Shown here in pieces: positions 11,247-22,578 of a DNA stretch of 64,000 nt. Numbering within the stretch: the first letter of the stretch is position 1; every line of letters starts with the position of its first letter. Under the pieces are notes generated by a model that saw only the letters and a program-made list of their open reading frames with translations, did no database searches and had not been told where the DNA came from. The DNA is from Arthonia radiata (taxonomy: Eukaryota; Ascomycota; Arthoniomycetes; Arthoniales; Arthoniaceae). The stretch spans positions 1,550,001 through 1,614,000 of the forward strand of contig PSQN01000015.1 of assembly GCA_002989075.1 (NCBI GenBank), given 5' to 3'. A program made the position numbers and the translations under genes.

Positions 11247-11675
11247 GTCTGCGACGTGAAAAGCATCTCGGCTATTTAATAGCTGCCCCTCCTAGACATG
11301 CGATGACGAAACGGAGCAAGGATCAGGACCAGGGGTTTCAGGCGTGAAAGGCATACATGTATACGAGTCATGAACAAGGGAGCTATCATCCTGTCGCACG
11401 GCCGCCCTCAGGAATAGCAGCGGAAACAAAGTTGACCATACATACGTCGACTATCATAGACCTGTACTTGAGCTTTGAGTGCAAGGCAAGAAGTGTGAGA
11501 TGTGGATTTTGGCATTTCGATTGGCCTTTGTTCGAGGATAGCATCAATCGCTTTGCTACGGCTCTTGCGAGGAAGGAGCCATCGGTCCCCAGACGTGTTC
11601 CATTGGTGGCTTTGCAGCGACATTCACTCGAGTGATTCCTCGCTCTTTCTTTCGATGATCTACTGATCGTCCAGC
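11247..11675. other. Intergenic between pyruvate kinase and the GH36 gene
   Basis: 430 bases without supported coding sequence; they serve as 3' flank of one gene and promoter of the next. Confidence 0.45.
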
Positions 11676-14646
11676 ATGCTTGCCCACGTAGCGTGCAACC
11701 CGCCTTTGGGCCAGCCTTCCGTCGTGCAGGCCGCGGGTGACAGCTGGACCGAAGGAGATGCAGTCGATTGTGAAGTGAACTTTCGCGTAATGCTTCTCAC
11801 CGCTCGGCATGATGATCAACGACCGACAGTGGTGCAAGTGTGGCATGACCTTCTCAGGAGGACTAGCAATGACGACTGGTCACCACTGCCCCTTGAAGAG
11901 CTCACACGAACTGACTCGGAAGAGGCGAGCGCGCTCTTCAGCCTTTCTTTAGCCGATCCCCAACAAGTCCGCTGGTTCACTGGTACTCTACATGGCAGGC
12001 CAGCAGACTTCGAAGGCCGTGCACGAACCTCTGCACGCTTCACACTCCGTTTCAAAGACGTGAGCAACAGTGGGAACGATTCATGGAAGTGGGTGACAGA
12101 TTATGGTAAGGCTGGTGATGGAGTTTTGCTCTACCAACCACCTGGCCTTCACATGCCGACGCGAGACTTGTCGAGCTATCTGGAAGTTCCCAGCAATAAC
12201 CAACTATCAATCGTTCCTCGGCTGAGTGAAACATCTTATACTCTACTTTGGCTAGTCACGGCTTCCGACGTACCGTCCGCTAGCACGTACTCAGGTCGAG
12301 CCAACTTTGGACTTGGTAGAGTATCCAGCTATGAAAGATGGTTCTCCTTGAAACGCCAATCCACAGCATGGCTGGCACCACGTCAGGGCCAGGAGGAGTT
12401 GGCTGATGGGCAAAGTATCCTCTACTCGTTCCTGCGCTGTGATGGGTTACATGTTGTACTACTGGCTGTGAGCGCTATTCAAGCGGATGGCAATGTACAG
12501 TCTGTGCTCTGTCGAGATAGCTCGCGCCAGTCGCTCGACCTGGTAGCTCGCAATGACGAGGAGACACCCGGAAAAGCTCGGGTAGTGGTAAGCGTCGGCA
12601 GGTCTTTCCAATCAGCTTTAGCAGCGGCGATGTACGAGGCACGTAAGTTGGTCAAATCGTTCAATCCACAGATGGAACATCACCGCACGACCGCAACATG
12701 GTATCGAGATTGGCTCGATGGGCTGGGGTTCTGCACGTGGAATAGCATGGGTCTGGAGATCACCGAACGAAGGATTCTCGACACCATGGCACATCTACAC
12801 GATGCCGGAGTCAAGATCTCCAATCTCATCATCGACGACGGCTGGCAAAGTGTGGACAAGGTCGGTCAGAGCAATGCACAGCAAGGCTGGCGTTCCTTCG
12901 AGCCTGAGCCAACGAAGTTCCCGCATGGTCTGGCGCATCTCGTTCGCGGCGTTCGGCAAGCCCACCGTTCACTAAGACACGTAGCTGTGTGGCATGCGCT
13001 GCTCGGCTACTGGGGAGGCATCGCACGTGGAGGTGAGATAGCCAAGCGCTTCGAAACGCGCGACGTCGCTATCAGCGAAAAAGCAAACATCTCCGATGGG
13101 AGAATGCTGGTCGTAGATCAGAAGGATGTAACGAAACTATACGAGGCATTCTACAGTTTCCTGGAGGTAAGGCTTGAGTTCTTCTCGACACTTGCATTAC
13201 GTTTTAAACGCTTTTGATGCACAGAGATTTCGGGGCTAATCGTCCTCGCACAGGATGCGAAGATATCCGCCGTCAAAACTGACGTCCAGTTTGCTCCGGA
13301 CGAGTTCGAGCATGCAAAAGACAGGCGTGAGCTGACTAAGACCTATCAGCGAGCCTGGCAAGATGTGTATCTGCGGCATTTCGCTGGCAGAGGCATCAGC
13401 TGCATGTCGCAAACGCCAGAACTGCTATTTGGTCTGCTCGCGTTCGACTATGGGCCAGAGTTGCCGTTTCGCAACAGCGACGACTACTTTCCAGACGCGG
13501 AGGAAAGTCACCCGTGGCATGTATTCTGCAATGCGCACAATGCTGTCTTTACCAGTTTTCTGAATGTTGTACCCGACTGGGACATGTTTCAGACAGCGCA
13601 TCCATGGGGAGGCTGGCATGCGGCAGCACGTTGTCTCTCAGGGGGGCCTGTTCGGATCACCGATAAGCCCTATCAATACAACATTGACCTGATAAAGAGC
13701 GTTTCGGCGGCGACGCCCAATGGCAATACCGTCGTGCTTCGTCCAAGCGTGGTCGGTCGCTCGCCTTCAGTGTACCTTGAGGACCACCACAGTTCGATCT
13801 GGAAATTAGCCGCTTATCATGGGACTGCGGGTATTGGAGGGTCAAGCCTTTTCGGGGTCTTTAATGGGCAGTCTCATGCCATCATTGAGGCTATCGGCTT
13901 AGCAGATTTTATGGGTCTGGAGAGCGGCGAACAATATGTGCTTCGCAGCTTTCGAAGTGGCAGGTTGACCGAAGCCAAGCACTACAAAGACGTCCTGGGC
14001 TTGGGTCTTGCAGGTCACGACTGGGACATAGTGACAGCCCAACCTGTCTTACATCTCGACGCAGTCATCGGCAAAATCCAGGTTGCATGTTTTGGGCTAC
14101 TGAACCAAATGACCGGCAGTGTCGCGATCTTCTCGCAAAATGCGGATGTGAGGCCTCTTGCTGGTGACCATATCGGTAAGTTTGCGCTTTCTTTGGGATG
14201 AAGTCGGTGCGCCCCGGCTTCTCAACGCTGGCCAAAGGCGGGCTTGGCTTGCTTATATCTGTGCTTGCTCGGTGGGGTGAGACTTGGCTACTGTCACGTT
14301 CAACCCAAGCAAGCACCCATAACCCCTCATGTACACAAGCACACTTCATATACGCTGACAGCAACATTTAGCAAAGCGCATTCATGTTAGGAACCGACTA
14401 AAAGCTTTAGGTACTGTCGGAATCTGGCTGAAAGCGCCGAAACTACCGTCAACGATTGAGGAGGTGCTCGCCATGCTGGAAGGTCAAGCTGTACCACCTC
14501 ACTGTGTGCAAATTGATGAGATTGATCGCAGCGCGCAGCATGAACGATGCATGATCCAGATTGACATGGAACGCGCGTGGGTGGAACTCGGACTGAACGA
14601 CGCCGGCAGCAACGAAGTCACTGTGGAGCTGTTGGTACCCATCTGA
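11676..14646 (+). CDS. GH36 raffinose synthase / seed-imbibition (Sip1)-type glycosidase
   Basis: Three exons (11676-13166, 13254-14175, 14372-14646) encode 895 residues; all joins are in phase. The family (GH36, alpha-galactosidase superfamily) hydrolyses or transfers alpha-galactosyl groups of raffinose-type sugars. Diagnostic motifs are GFCTWNSMG, LIIDDGWQS (about 386-392), ISAVKTDVQF with the likely nucleophile Asp about 507, VVPDWDMFQT, and SGGPVRITDKP with the probable acid/base Asp. No signal peptide is visible, so an intracellular role is likely. Whether it is an alpha-galactosidase or a transferase cannot be told. The next gene downstream is a sugar transporter on the same strand, which suggests uptake followed by cleavage of an oligosaccharide; this link is inference. 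Confidence 0.92.
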
Positions 14647-15831
14647 GGGGCAGCGGTGTACTACTGCACCATGTGCTAAAAGGCGCAAGCTCGGTCAGCA
14701 TTGAATGGGATAAATACGCGATCCAGAGCTGCTTTGGTGGGGACTCGGTCTAGTAGTGGCGTCAGCTTCTCGACTGCATGGAAAGACTGTCGTGAAGTCA
14801 AAATATTCTCGCACCTTATTGAGAGACAGGCCGGACTCGATTGGCTGCATCGCGCGCCGCAGATGGATACGAGGACACTGACAGCATAATCTGACATGGG
14901 CATCACTGGGCAAGATGCATGCAGCAAGGATGCGACGCAAGCATCACGTTGCTGCCATCCTCCAGCCATTGGAATTTGGACCACCCGTTCGCAGGGGTTC
15001 CAGTCACCAGAGGGGAATATATTGTTAAACGCGACCATCCATCTACGGACCCGCGCTCGCTTCGAGATACACTTGTTGAGGCGTCTTGAAGTCAGTCGCA
15101 GTTGCTCGCAAAAAACGACAGCGCGCAAGAGTCAGCGATTGGGGTTCCAGCTTGGCGAGGAGCAAGGGTTGAGGAGAGGCGGTGGAGACGTGTGACAGAC
15201 ATTCCGCCAGATGTGCTTAGCGCCATTTCGACCTCGGACGGATGCGCCCGCCTTCCTGCAAACGGTAAGGTTCCCGTGCTTGATTCAGTGTTAGCGCAAC
15301 CTTAGCGTCAAATCATCCGAACGGTTTCGACGCAAGTTGGCGTCGTCCGCGTTCCAGCCCTAAGCGAGTCGCCCCTCTCCCACCACGCGACACTTCCTCC
15401 ACCATCCAACTGCCGAATCAAAGTAACTCGCTGCAAGAGATGGTCTGATGCCTCATGCGTCGCGGTCCGCCAAGGCTGGAGCGTACGATCATCCTCCCAC
15501 CACAACCGTCGCTTTGGGAATTTGACGAATTACAATCTAGACCCAGCATGCCTGCTAGAGCCATGTTCAATTCCCCAGACCGGCTCTCTGACCAGGCGCA
15601 TTCGGGCATGGTCGTATGCGGCCTGTGTGATGGCACTCAGTCTGTTCCCTGTCCCCTTCATAACCCACCTCGCTGCTCCCCTCCCACGAGCTTTTCGTCC
15701 TGCACAACGTCCCCTCCGCAATACCAAACCGGGGCTTTTGAAGCTGCCTTGCACCCATACCGTATCACCGACCTGCTGCAACCGTTTGCGTCAGCTTCTC
15801 AATACAAGGTCGGCTTCCCTGACAGCGCAAC
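14647..15831. other. Intergenic, 1.2 kb, no gene seen
   Basis: Several overlapping frames occur on both strands but none has a proper start or a recognisable domain. The 3' part is the promoter region of the sugar transporter. Confidence 0.45.
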
Positions 15832-17851
15832 ATGTCTAAAGCAGAGGGTGGGTTTGAGGAGAAGCTCGGGGCGGACCATATCGAGCGAGCCACCTCCAGT
15901 AGCTCTGGGTCAGACTCTGAGAAGAATCCTGTTCACGTCAATCTAAATTCCAACACCAGTGGGAAGTAAGTCACATTGTCGAGCTCATCATCTCCGACTA
16001 TTGTTGTTGCTGACCACACCTAGAATCAAGAATCCCCTCGCGGGCATCTCCAAATCGTTGCTCAGCTCTCAAGTCGCGGACTTCGCCAAACACAATGAGC
16101 TTGTTGAGATCGAACCACTCTTGCAGAAGGGCGCCCTTGTTGCGCAGAACCCTGCGGAATTTGACACTGTCGAGGGTCTGACTGACGACGAGCGTGAAGC
16201 TCTGAAGAATGAGATCGTGCACAAGTGGCGTCAACCAACCGCACTCTACTTCACTGTCATTCTTTGCTCCGTCGCCGCTGCCGTCCAAGGTTGGGATCAG
16301 ACTGGTTCAAACGGTGCTAATCTCTCATGGCCACTCGAATTCGGCGTTCCAGACTCCAAAAACAAGGATGGCACTGAGCCACCGCACTTCATCTACAACC
16401 AATGGATCGTTGGACTCGTCAACGCCGGCCCTTATATCGGATCTGCATTGATCGGCTGCTGGTGCTCGGATCCTCTCAACTTCTATATCGGTCGCCGTGG
16501 CACCATTTTCTTCTCTGCCATCTTCTGTTTCGTGTCCGTCATTGGCGCTGGATTCTGCCAGAACTGGGCGCAACTCTTCATCTGCCGTCTTCTCCTGGGT
16601 ATTGGCATGGGCTCCAAGGCTTCCACGGTCCCCATCTACGCTGCAGAGAATGTCCCGGCCTTGATCCGTGGCGGACTTGTCATGTCTTGGCAAATGTGGA
16701 CAGCCTTCGGTATATTCCTTGGATTCTGCGCCAATCTCGCCATGTATAAAGTCGGAACCATTGCCTGGCGTCTTCAGTTGGGTTCTGCCTTCATCCCCGC
16801 TGTTCCCCTTATCATCGGTATCTATTTCTGCCCGGAGTCGCCCCGCTGGCTGATGAAGAAGGGTCGCTACGCACAGGCATACAAATCCCTCCTCCGCCTC
16901 CGCAACACGCCTCTGCAGGCAGCTCGCGATCTCTACTACGTTCACGCGCAGCTCATTGAGGAATCTTCCATCATCGGCCAGAGCAACTACGTCACACGGT
17001 TTATCGAGCTTTTCACCATCCCGCGTGTGCGCCGTGCGACGCTGGCTTCCTTCGTGGTCATGATCGCGCAGCAGATGTGTGGTATCAACATCATCGCCTT
17101 CTACTCCTCGAGCGTCTTCTCCGAGGCTGGCTACAGCACCTCCAGCGCTCTGTGGGCGTCCTGGGGGTTCGGTCTCGTCAACTTCGTGTTCGCCTTCCCC
17201 GCCATCTGGACCATCGACACCTTCGGCCGCCGGTCTCTCCTCCTCTTCACCTTTCCACAAATGTCCTGGACACTTCTCGCGGCCGGTCTCATGTTCCTCA
17301 TCCCCGAAGACAACAAAGCCCGTATTGGCCTCGTCGCTTTCTTCATCTTCGTCTTCGCCGCTTTCTACTCACCCGGTGAAGGCCCCGTCCCGTTCACCTA
17401 CTCCGCGGAGGTCTTCCCGCTATCCCACCGTGAAGTCGGCATGGCGTGGGCCGTCGCTACCTGCCTCTTCTGGGCCGCCATCCTCGGTATCACATGGCCG
17501 CGCATTTTGCACGCATTCACGCCGACCGGCGCTTTCGGCTTCTACTGTGGTCTTAACATCCTTGCGTTCGTCATGATCTTCCTGTGGGTGCCGGAGACGA
17601 AGCAGCGCACGCTCGAGGAACTTGACTACGTCTTTGCCGTGCCAACGCGCACGCACATGAGCTACCAGCTGAAGGTGACGCTGCCGTTCTGGATCAAGCG
17701 CTACGTGATGCGGAACAAGTCTGCTACCAAGCAGCCGCTATACCATTTCGAGGGCGTGGTGGCGAGTGAACAGGCAAGAGCCGGGAGTGTGGTCGAGGTG
17801 AACAAGGGAAGGAGGGGAAGTGTGAAGGAGAAGTTGAATCTGAACTTGTAG
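15832..17851 (+). CDS. MFS sugar transporter (sugar porter family)
   Basis: Two exons (15832-15965, 16024-17851) encode 653 residues. The first exon gives a hydrophilic Ser/Glu-rich N-terminus starting [11 protein letters not shown]; the 58-nt intron has GTAAGT, GCTGAC and CTAG. Twelve membrane segments follow, with sugar-porter signatures: YIGRRGTIF after TM2, a large central loop opened by [31 protein letters not shown] in TM7, [11 protein letters not shown] after TM8, and [15 protein letters not shown] after TM12. The cytosolic tail is basic. It is a proton-symporter-type plasma-membrane carrier by family; the substrate (hexose, disaccharide or polyol) is unknown. It sits 1.2 kb downstream of the GH36 gene, same strand. 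Confidence 0.95.
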
Positions 17852-18445
17852 GGAGTTTGAGTGAGGTGGGAATCGTGGGGTTTGGTGTGTGAGGCGGTGA
17901 AGAGAAGCGTTTGGATGAAGGCGAGGGCCAACCGCGATGTTCAAGGACTCGTTTGGCGACTCGCTCAGCGTTCGGCGGCACTTGTGTGTAGATGACTTAT
18001 GAGATATCCAATATTACGCCTATTGTCAGACACCCTTGCCTCCTTCAACATCGTGCCTGCTTCTTCAATATCGTTCTTGCCTCCTGAACGCCTCCCTTTC
18101 TTCAACATCATCCTTGCTTTCTCCAACATCATTGGGTTTCTGCTTGATATGGACTTGGTTGAAGATGTCGTAATTATGGTATGATGGCAAGAAGCCTGAC
18201 CGTGTTCTCGGAGCTGCATGTATCAATGTTGACATAAGCGCACATAGGCCAGCAAACCGACGTCTCATTGTCCAAGCGATACAATTCGCTTTGATGCAGG
18301 GATGTCTGGTCCGCTTGTGACTTCCTTTTCAGGCCATCGAGAGTCGCGCCTTCCTCGTGACTCTCGGTGGGATGTCTGCTGAACCACGTGATACAAAAGC
18401 GAAATCACCGACTCTCGATGAGACTCACCGCTTCTACTTCCTATC
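17852..18445. other. Intergenic with a degenerate minisatellite
   Basis: No gene is supported. The middle part is a degenerate tandem repeat listed separately at 18030-18140. Confidence 0.45.
18030..18140 (+). repeat. Degenerate minisatellite, about 21-bp period
   Basis: About five imperfect copies of a unit resembling CCTTGCTTCTTCAACATCAT occur head to tail. The unit length varies slightly, and one copy is interrupted by GAACGCCTCC. The array is non-coding by position. Confidence 0.6.
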
Positions 18446-19450
18446 ATGTCTTCCTCGCACCTTCACAACTTCCCTTTCCCTCAGCGTTGCAATGAGGATG
18501 TAATCATGAAGGCGACCTACTCTGATATCGCAGTCGAGACGCGTAATCATATATGCTTGCTTGCCATCACCACAGCATCGGCGTCTACGCTGTTCTTCGA
18601 CGACAACATCACCAAACGCAAGGTCATCTCTGAACGTAGACGCCTCGTCATTGAATCCCAATCCGATCGTCACCCAAGCGAAGCGTGCAAGACCGCGCTT
18701 TCTCTCGCTCTTCTCAACCACGAGCACCTGAGCATAGTAAGAGAGCTACTCGAAAAAGCTCGCACCTCCGTCGACGGCGAACTGGATGACTTTATCCTCT
18801 TGAACCATAAGGTCAGTACCAGCTCTGGGCTCTTGAACGCTCATATTCTCCGTATACTAAACCATACACAGTCACTCTGGGGCAGCGTCGGCTTTCGCTT
18901 GATGAGGCTCGACAGCGGCCGCGAATTTGCGCTCCGTGCTTACCTGTCAGGCAAATACAAGACGTGCTGGACGGAAAAGCCAGTAATCACACGTAATCGT
19001 CCGGCGACCCAGCTCGCGAATCTATACGAGACGGCCGCAGAGCTCGAAAAGCTCCACCACAATCTACAAGGTTTGATGTTCAGTGAAACGGGCAGGATCG
19101 ACGTCGATAGGACTTCTCGCGGCAACTGCGGCCCGCTGAGGAAGGTGCCGCGGTATACAGCTACTCCGCCCATGGTGTACAAGCGACCATCGGCGAAGAC
19201 GAAGCGGTCGAGGCGTATCTCGGGACCGAGGTGGGTTGAGCGTCTCAACCATGAGAGCCATGGAAAGATGCACCTTCCATTCAGTCTGATGTACTTGATT
19301 CAGCTGCTCTCGACGTCAGTCTCGCAAGCACAGATCAATTCAATATTGAGGTGCTGGTATCATGAGATGCCAGGGCCAGTTGCGGAGTTGCTCAAAGCGT
19401 TGCTGGCGATGAAGGATGATGAGCTTTGGCAAACCCTAGGGTCAACTTGA
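18446..19450 (+). CDS. Uncharacterised protein, mostly helical
   Basis: An uninterrupted frame of 334 residues begins MSSSHLHNFPFP. It contains a probable 60-nt intron at 18812-18871 (GTCAGT, an ACTAAAC branch site, ACACAG). Because 60 is divisible by 3, both forms are readable: 314 residues spliced, 334 retained. The N-terminal half includes ERRRLVIESQSD and ALLNHEHLSIVRELLEKA; the centre has FRLMRLDSGREFALRAYL; a basic segment KRPSAKTKRSRR follows. There is no signal peptide, membrane segment or familiar domain. The real function is unknown. Confidence 0.6.
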   Translation: MSSSHLHNFPFPQRCNEDVIMKATYSDIAVETRNHICLLAITTASASTLFFDDNITKRKVISERRRLVIESQSDRHPSEACKTALSLALLNHEHLSIVRELLEKARTSVDGELDDFILLNHKVSTSSGLLNAHILRILNHTQSLWGSVGFRLMRLDSGREFALRAYLSGKYKTCWTEKPVITRNRPATQLANLYETAAELEKLHHNLQGLMFSETGRIDVDRTSRGNCGPLRKVPRYTATPPMVYKRPSAKTKRSRRISGPRWVERLNHESHGKMHLPFSLMYLIQLLSTSVSQAQINSILRCWYHEMPGPVAELLKALLAMKDDELWQTLGST

Positions 19451-20425
19451 TGGGCCAGGTCTGCATTTCGGAGGCGCAGAGCCAGATATTAGGCGGGCAG
19501 CAAGTAACGGTACGGAGACGCGGCTCTGATGAACAGCAAGGGGATGTCGTTCTCGGTGTGTCTGCACCCAAACGTTCAAGACACAATGATAACGGAAGGT
19601 CATCAGCCTCGCCCACAAATCGTGAACCAGCCACGCCAAGACATTGCCTCCGCATTCAGCTTAGCGCGCAATCTCCTTTCATCGACGTCCAGCCTCGCCC
19701 AGATGTCTTCGTCTTTCTCAATTTCTCTTCTCTGCGACCCCAAAAATCTGGTGATTATCGCGTAGCTACATCAACTTCATACAAATTATGTAAGAGCCCA
19801 AAAATCGTTCAGAAGCCAGCATTGACGCACAGCGCCGTTATGCCCACCAAGGGGCTAGCCCGCTCCACAGCACCCCCACCCACTCAAGAATTGGCAAAGC
19901 AAACGTACTCTTCGTAGCCAATGAACGCTGTAGATTTCAAAAAAGACTTGTGTATGCTCTCATTCGTTGCTGTGCCCATCTTACTGAAAAAAAGCCCCTT
20001 GGAGAAAAATGCAAATATGTTTCTAACATGTCTTGCGTCGGCTGTGTTGTCATTAGCTCACGGTGATGTGGAGTGGATCAGATGACGGAGATGCTTACCC
20101 GGGAATCGAACTGCAGTGGCTTGTCAGGAGCTGATCCAGATATGAACTTGTTGATGTTGTTGACATACCCCGGGGCTCATCGATGGCAACGATGAATTTT
20201 ACCACTACTGGAGTTTTGTTAGACCATGCTCAACGTTGCTGAGGGTGTGATTATTCACGTACAACCACCAACGCTCTATTGTGATTGGCAAGTGAGGTGC
20301 AAATAATATATAGCTTTTACCAAAAAATGGTGGAGCTTTTGGAGGAAGTGGTCGGACTTTTTGGTGCGATACGCTTTCAAAATCCCCCTCTACACAACAC
20401 ACGTCGCTAAACCTTCTACACGACC
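19451..20425. other. Intergenic, no gene seen
   Basis: About 1 kb with only short frames. A T-loop-like word near 20098-20115 on the minus strand lacks the paired arms of a tRNA. Confidence 0.4.
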
Positions 20426-20611
20426 ATGGCCACTCGCAGGCACTGTTTCAAAAGTGAAATACTTCGCTTGATGGCACGAACGCGGTATACAACCTTCAAT
20501 AGCTGCAAAGGCCTACTCAGCCCAACCCACAACCCCAGCTCAAAACCACACGTCTCGTACGACTACTACGAGCACAATGAGCCAGCAGGAAAGCTTCTGA
20601 GGCTTGCATGA
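20426..20611 (+). CDS. Possible small protein (weak)
   Basis: A 61-codon ATG frame with a pyrimidine-rich leader starts MATRRHCFKSEI and ends EPAGKLLRLA. It is basic and has no signal, membrane segment or recognisable motif. There is no second exon or other support beyond the start context. Confidence 0.18.
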   Translation: MATRRHCFKSEILRLMARTRYTTFNSCKGLLSPTHNPSSKPHVSYDYYEHNEPAGKLLRLA

Positions 20612-21897
20612 GGCTGAAGACCAAGCTCTGCTGGCACAAAACCCGAGCCACGATCGACGCCTAATGATCCAAGCATCTCGTCCCCTCGGCTCTCCCAAGC
20701 ATACCACATCCCGATAAGGGTCAGGACGAGGACTACCACGAAGTCGCTTTCATCAGTGCTGGGAACAATGTCATTCCCGCTGGCGTTGTAACAATAGCAC
20801 TCACACGACGGAGGGCACACTTCCCACGGCATTATCTGCATGGACGCTCGATGCTTCTACACCACGTTACAATGTTCAGCCCAGTGCATATCTTCTTCAG
20901 TCTGTACTGTTCTGTCTATCATATCTCCTCCACAGGAATGACACTGACTCCGGCATATCAATGTCTCCAATTGAACCCCGAGATCGCCGCCATATCATCG
21001 CGCTCTGTTGCTACCAGATCCCCCCACTAGTTGCACCGCCTGGCTTGAGGATAACGCCGCACCATCCCGATCCTTGTCTCTAAACAGTCTTTTTCTGGGG
21101 GTCCTACAAAAAGCAAGTGTTTTCGCAAACACGAATTCAATTCTACATCTCTCTACAATCCTTTCAGCAGCCCTTCTGCTAGCATTGCTCTAGACCATTC
21201 AACCCTGCCGCAGTCGTAACTGGTGTGGACGCCACAGAAACACAAGCCTCGAGCATCAATCCATCTCCTCATGTTGCGTCAAACCCCTCGCCAGGTAGCC
21301 AGCACGCTGGCGTTGTCTCATAACGCTTTGTATTGAGACATCATTGAACTAAGAAGGAGCTGTGCTGATGTGTTGTTCGAAGTCATGTCGAACGGCTGCC
21401 CAATGGGATAAGCGCTTGCGGAGGAGGTCTTCTGAGATGGGTCAACTTGGTCAGGTAGGACAGCCCGAGCTTCGTTAGTTCCCTGAGGCTGCCAAGGTGC
21501 GTCATGCCATCAAGTTTTTGAGGAGCAGGATTGGAGGAGAGGGAAGTCTCGACCACCCTCTTTGCGAACCCGATCTGCCTGCGCACGTCAATTCCAATGT
21601 GTCACACGTTGCTGGAGCATGCAATGGAGGCTACGGAGGCCGCTCAAAAGATTGGAAAATCATCACTGTCCAAGAAGCCCTCTGAAATCCCCAGCAGTAC
21701 GCTTCTGAGACCGTCAAATGTCTCATACGGAGCGCTGCCTAGCCAGAGAACAGGCCGTCGCATGGAAGGTTTTTGAAGACGCCGGCGTTTCGATCAACAT
21801 CATCTCATATCAAGTTGTAGGTCGATCCGGCGTGGGTGCTCGACTTTCCTGCCTTCGTTCGTCCTGACGCCTCAGTCCATGCATGGTGCATCACCCT
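20612..21897. other. Intergenic, 1.3 kb, no gene seen
   Basis: Short frames occur on both strands without domain, splice or compositional support. Confidence 0.4.
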
Positions 21898-22358
21898 CTA
21901 GATCACCGTCTGAAGACGCATAAGGGGCTTTGAGCATACGTGACAGGAGTGGACTCGTCGCTTGAGAACTTGACAGCCAGCACGCTCCCTGACTCCATAA
22001 TGGTTCTGAAAACTCGGTTCTGACAGCCTGGCAATATCGGAATCACACAGTAAGCTACATACCATGGCATCTGGCTCGAGCGCCGCCAATTTCTGCAGAC
22101 GCCGCCGTTTCGTTCGACCAAAGTTTTGTCGCATGACAAAACGCCTACGGCGCGATCGCTCGACTGCCTGGACACGGCGGCTGTTTTTTCCTAGCTGAAC
22201 GGACCTGCGCTCTCTTTTCCCTCTACCATACCGTTCGACCTCATCGAGCCAAAACGTATCTCGAAGCCATCTCCTCTTCGGCACGGCACTGCGCTTTCTT
22301 CGCGGGCTCGCTAAACCTTCGTCCACTTCGTTCGCCTCATCTGCAGCCCGAGAAAGCT
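21898..22358 (-). CDS. Arg/Lys-rich uncharacterised frame, probably spliced
   Basis: On the minus strand an open frame from about 22358 to 22060 encodes a very basic segment (ASPRRKRSAVPKRRWLRD, then many Arg pairs, then QKLAALEPDAM). It stops being convincing exactly at a GTATGT donor near 22059. A second exon ending at 21898 is possible after one of several AG sites, and an acceptor-like TGTAG near 22359 suggests an earlier exon. No ATG fits the first exon, so the 5' end is unresolved. The high Arg content suggests a nucleic-acid-binding or nucleolar protein, but this is speculation. Confidence 0.3.
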
Positions 22359-22578
22359 ACATATGCGTCACCAAAGGTGCTCACGCCGACACAGAGCGGA
22401 GGCGCACCAACTGCTTTCAGAAAGATCTCTTGATGGGTATCTCACTTCCGCCTTCAAGACTCATATCTCACGCACCACTGGGTTTGGACAGTCGCAAACA
22501 GCAGAAGGCTAACAAAACCCCAGCTGGATGAAAACTTTCGAGTCGTAAATCTCTAGGTTCAATAATCATCACAGCCCC

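Noticed and set aside
14676-15128. 150-codon minus-strand frame after the GH36 gene
   Set aside because: It starts without ATG, has no domain and no splice support.
16325-17260. 311-codon minus-strand frame
   Set aside because: It lies entirely antisense to the sugar transporter; its Arg/Gly/Glu/Asp-rich composition is the usual shadow of GC-biased codon third positions.
20095-20120. tRNA-like word (TTCGATTCC on the minus strand)
   Set aside because: The flanking bases do not pair to form a T stem, and no acceptor, D or anticodon arms can be folded around it.
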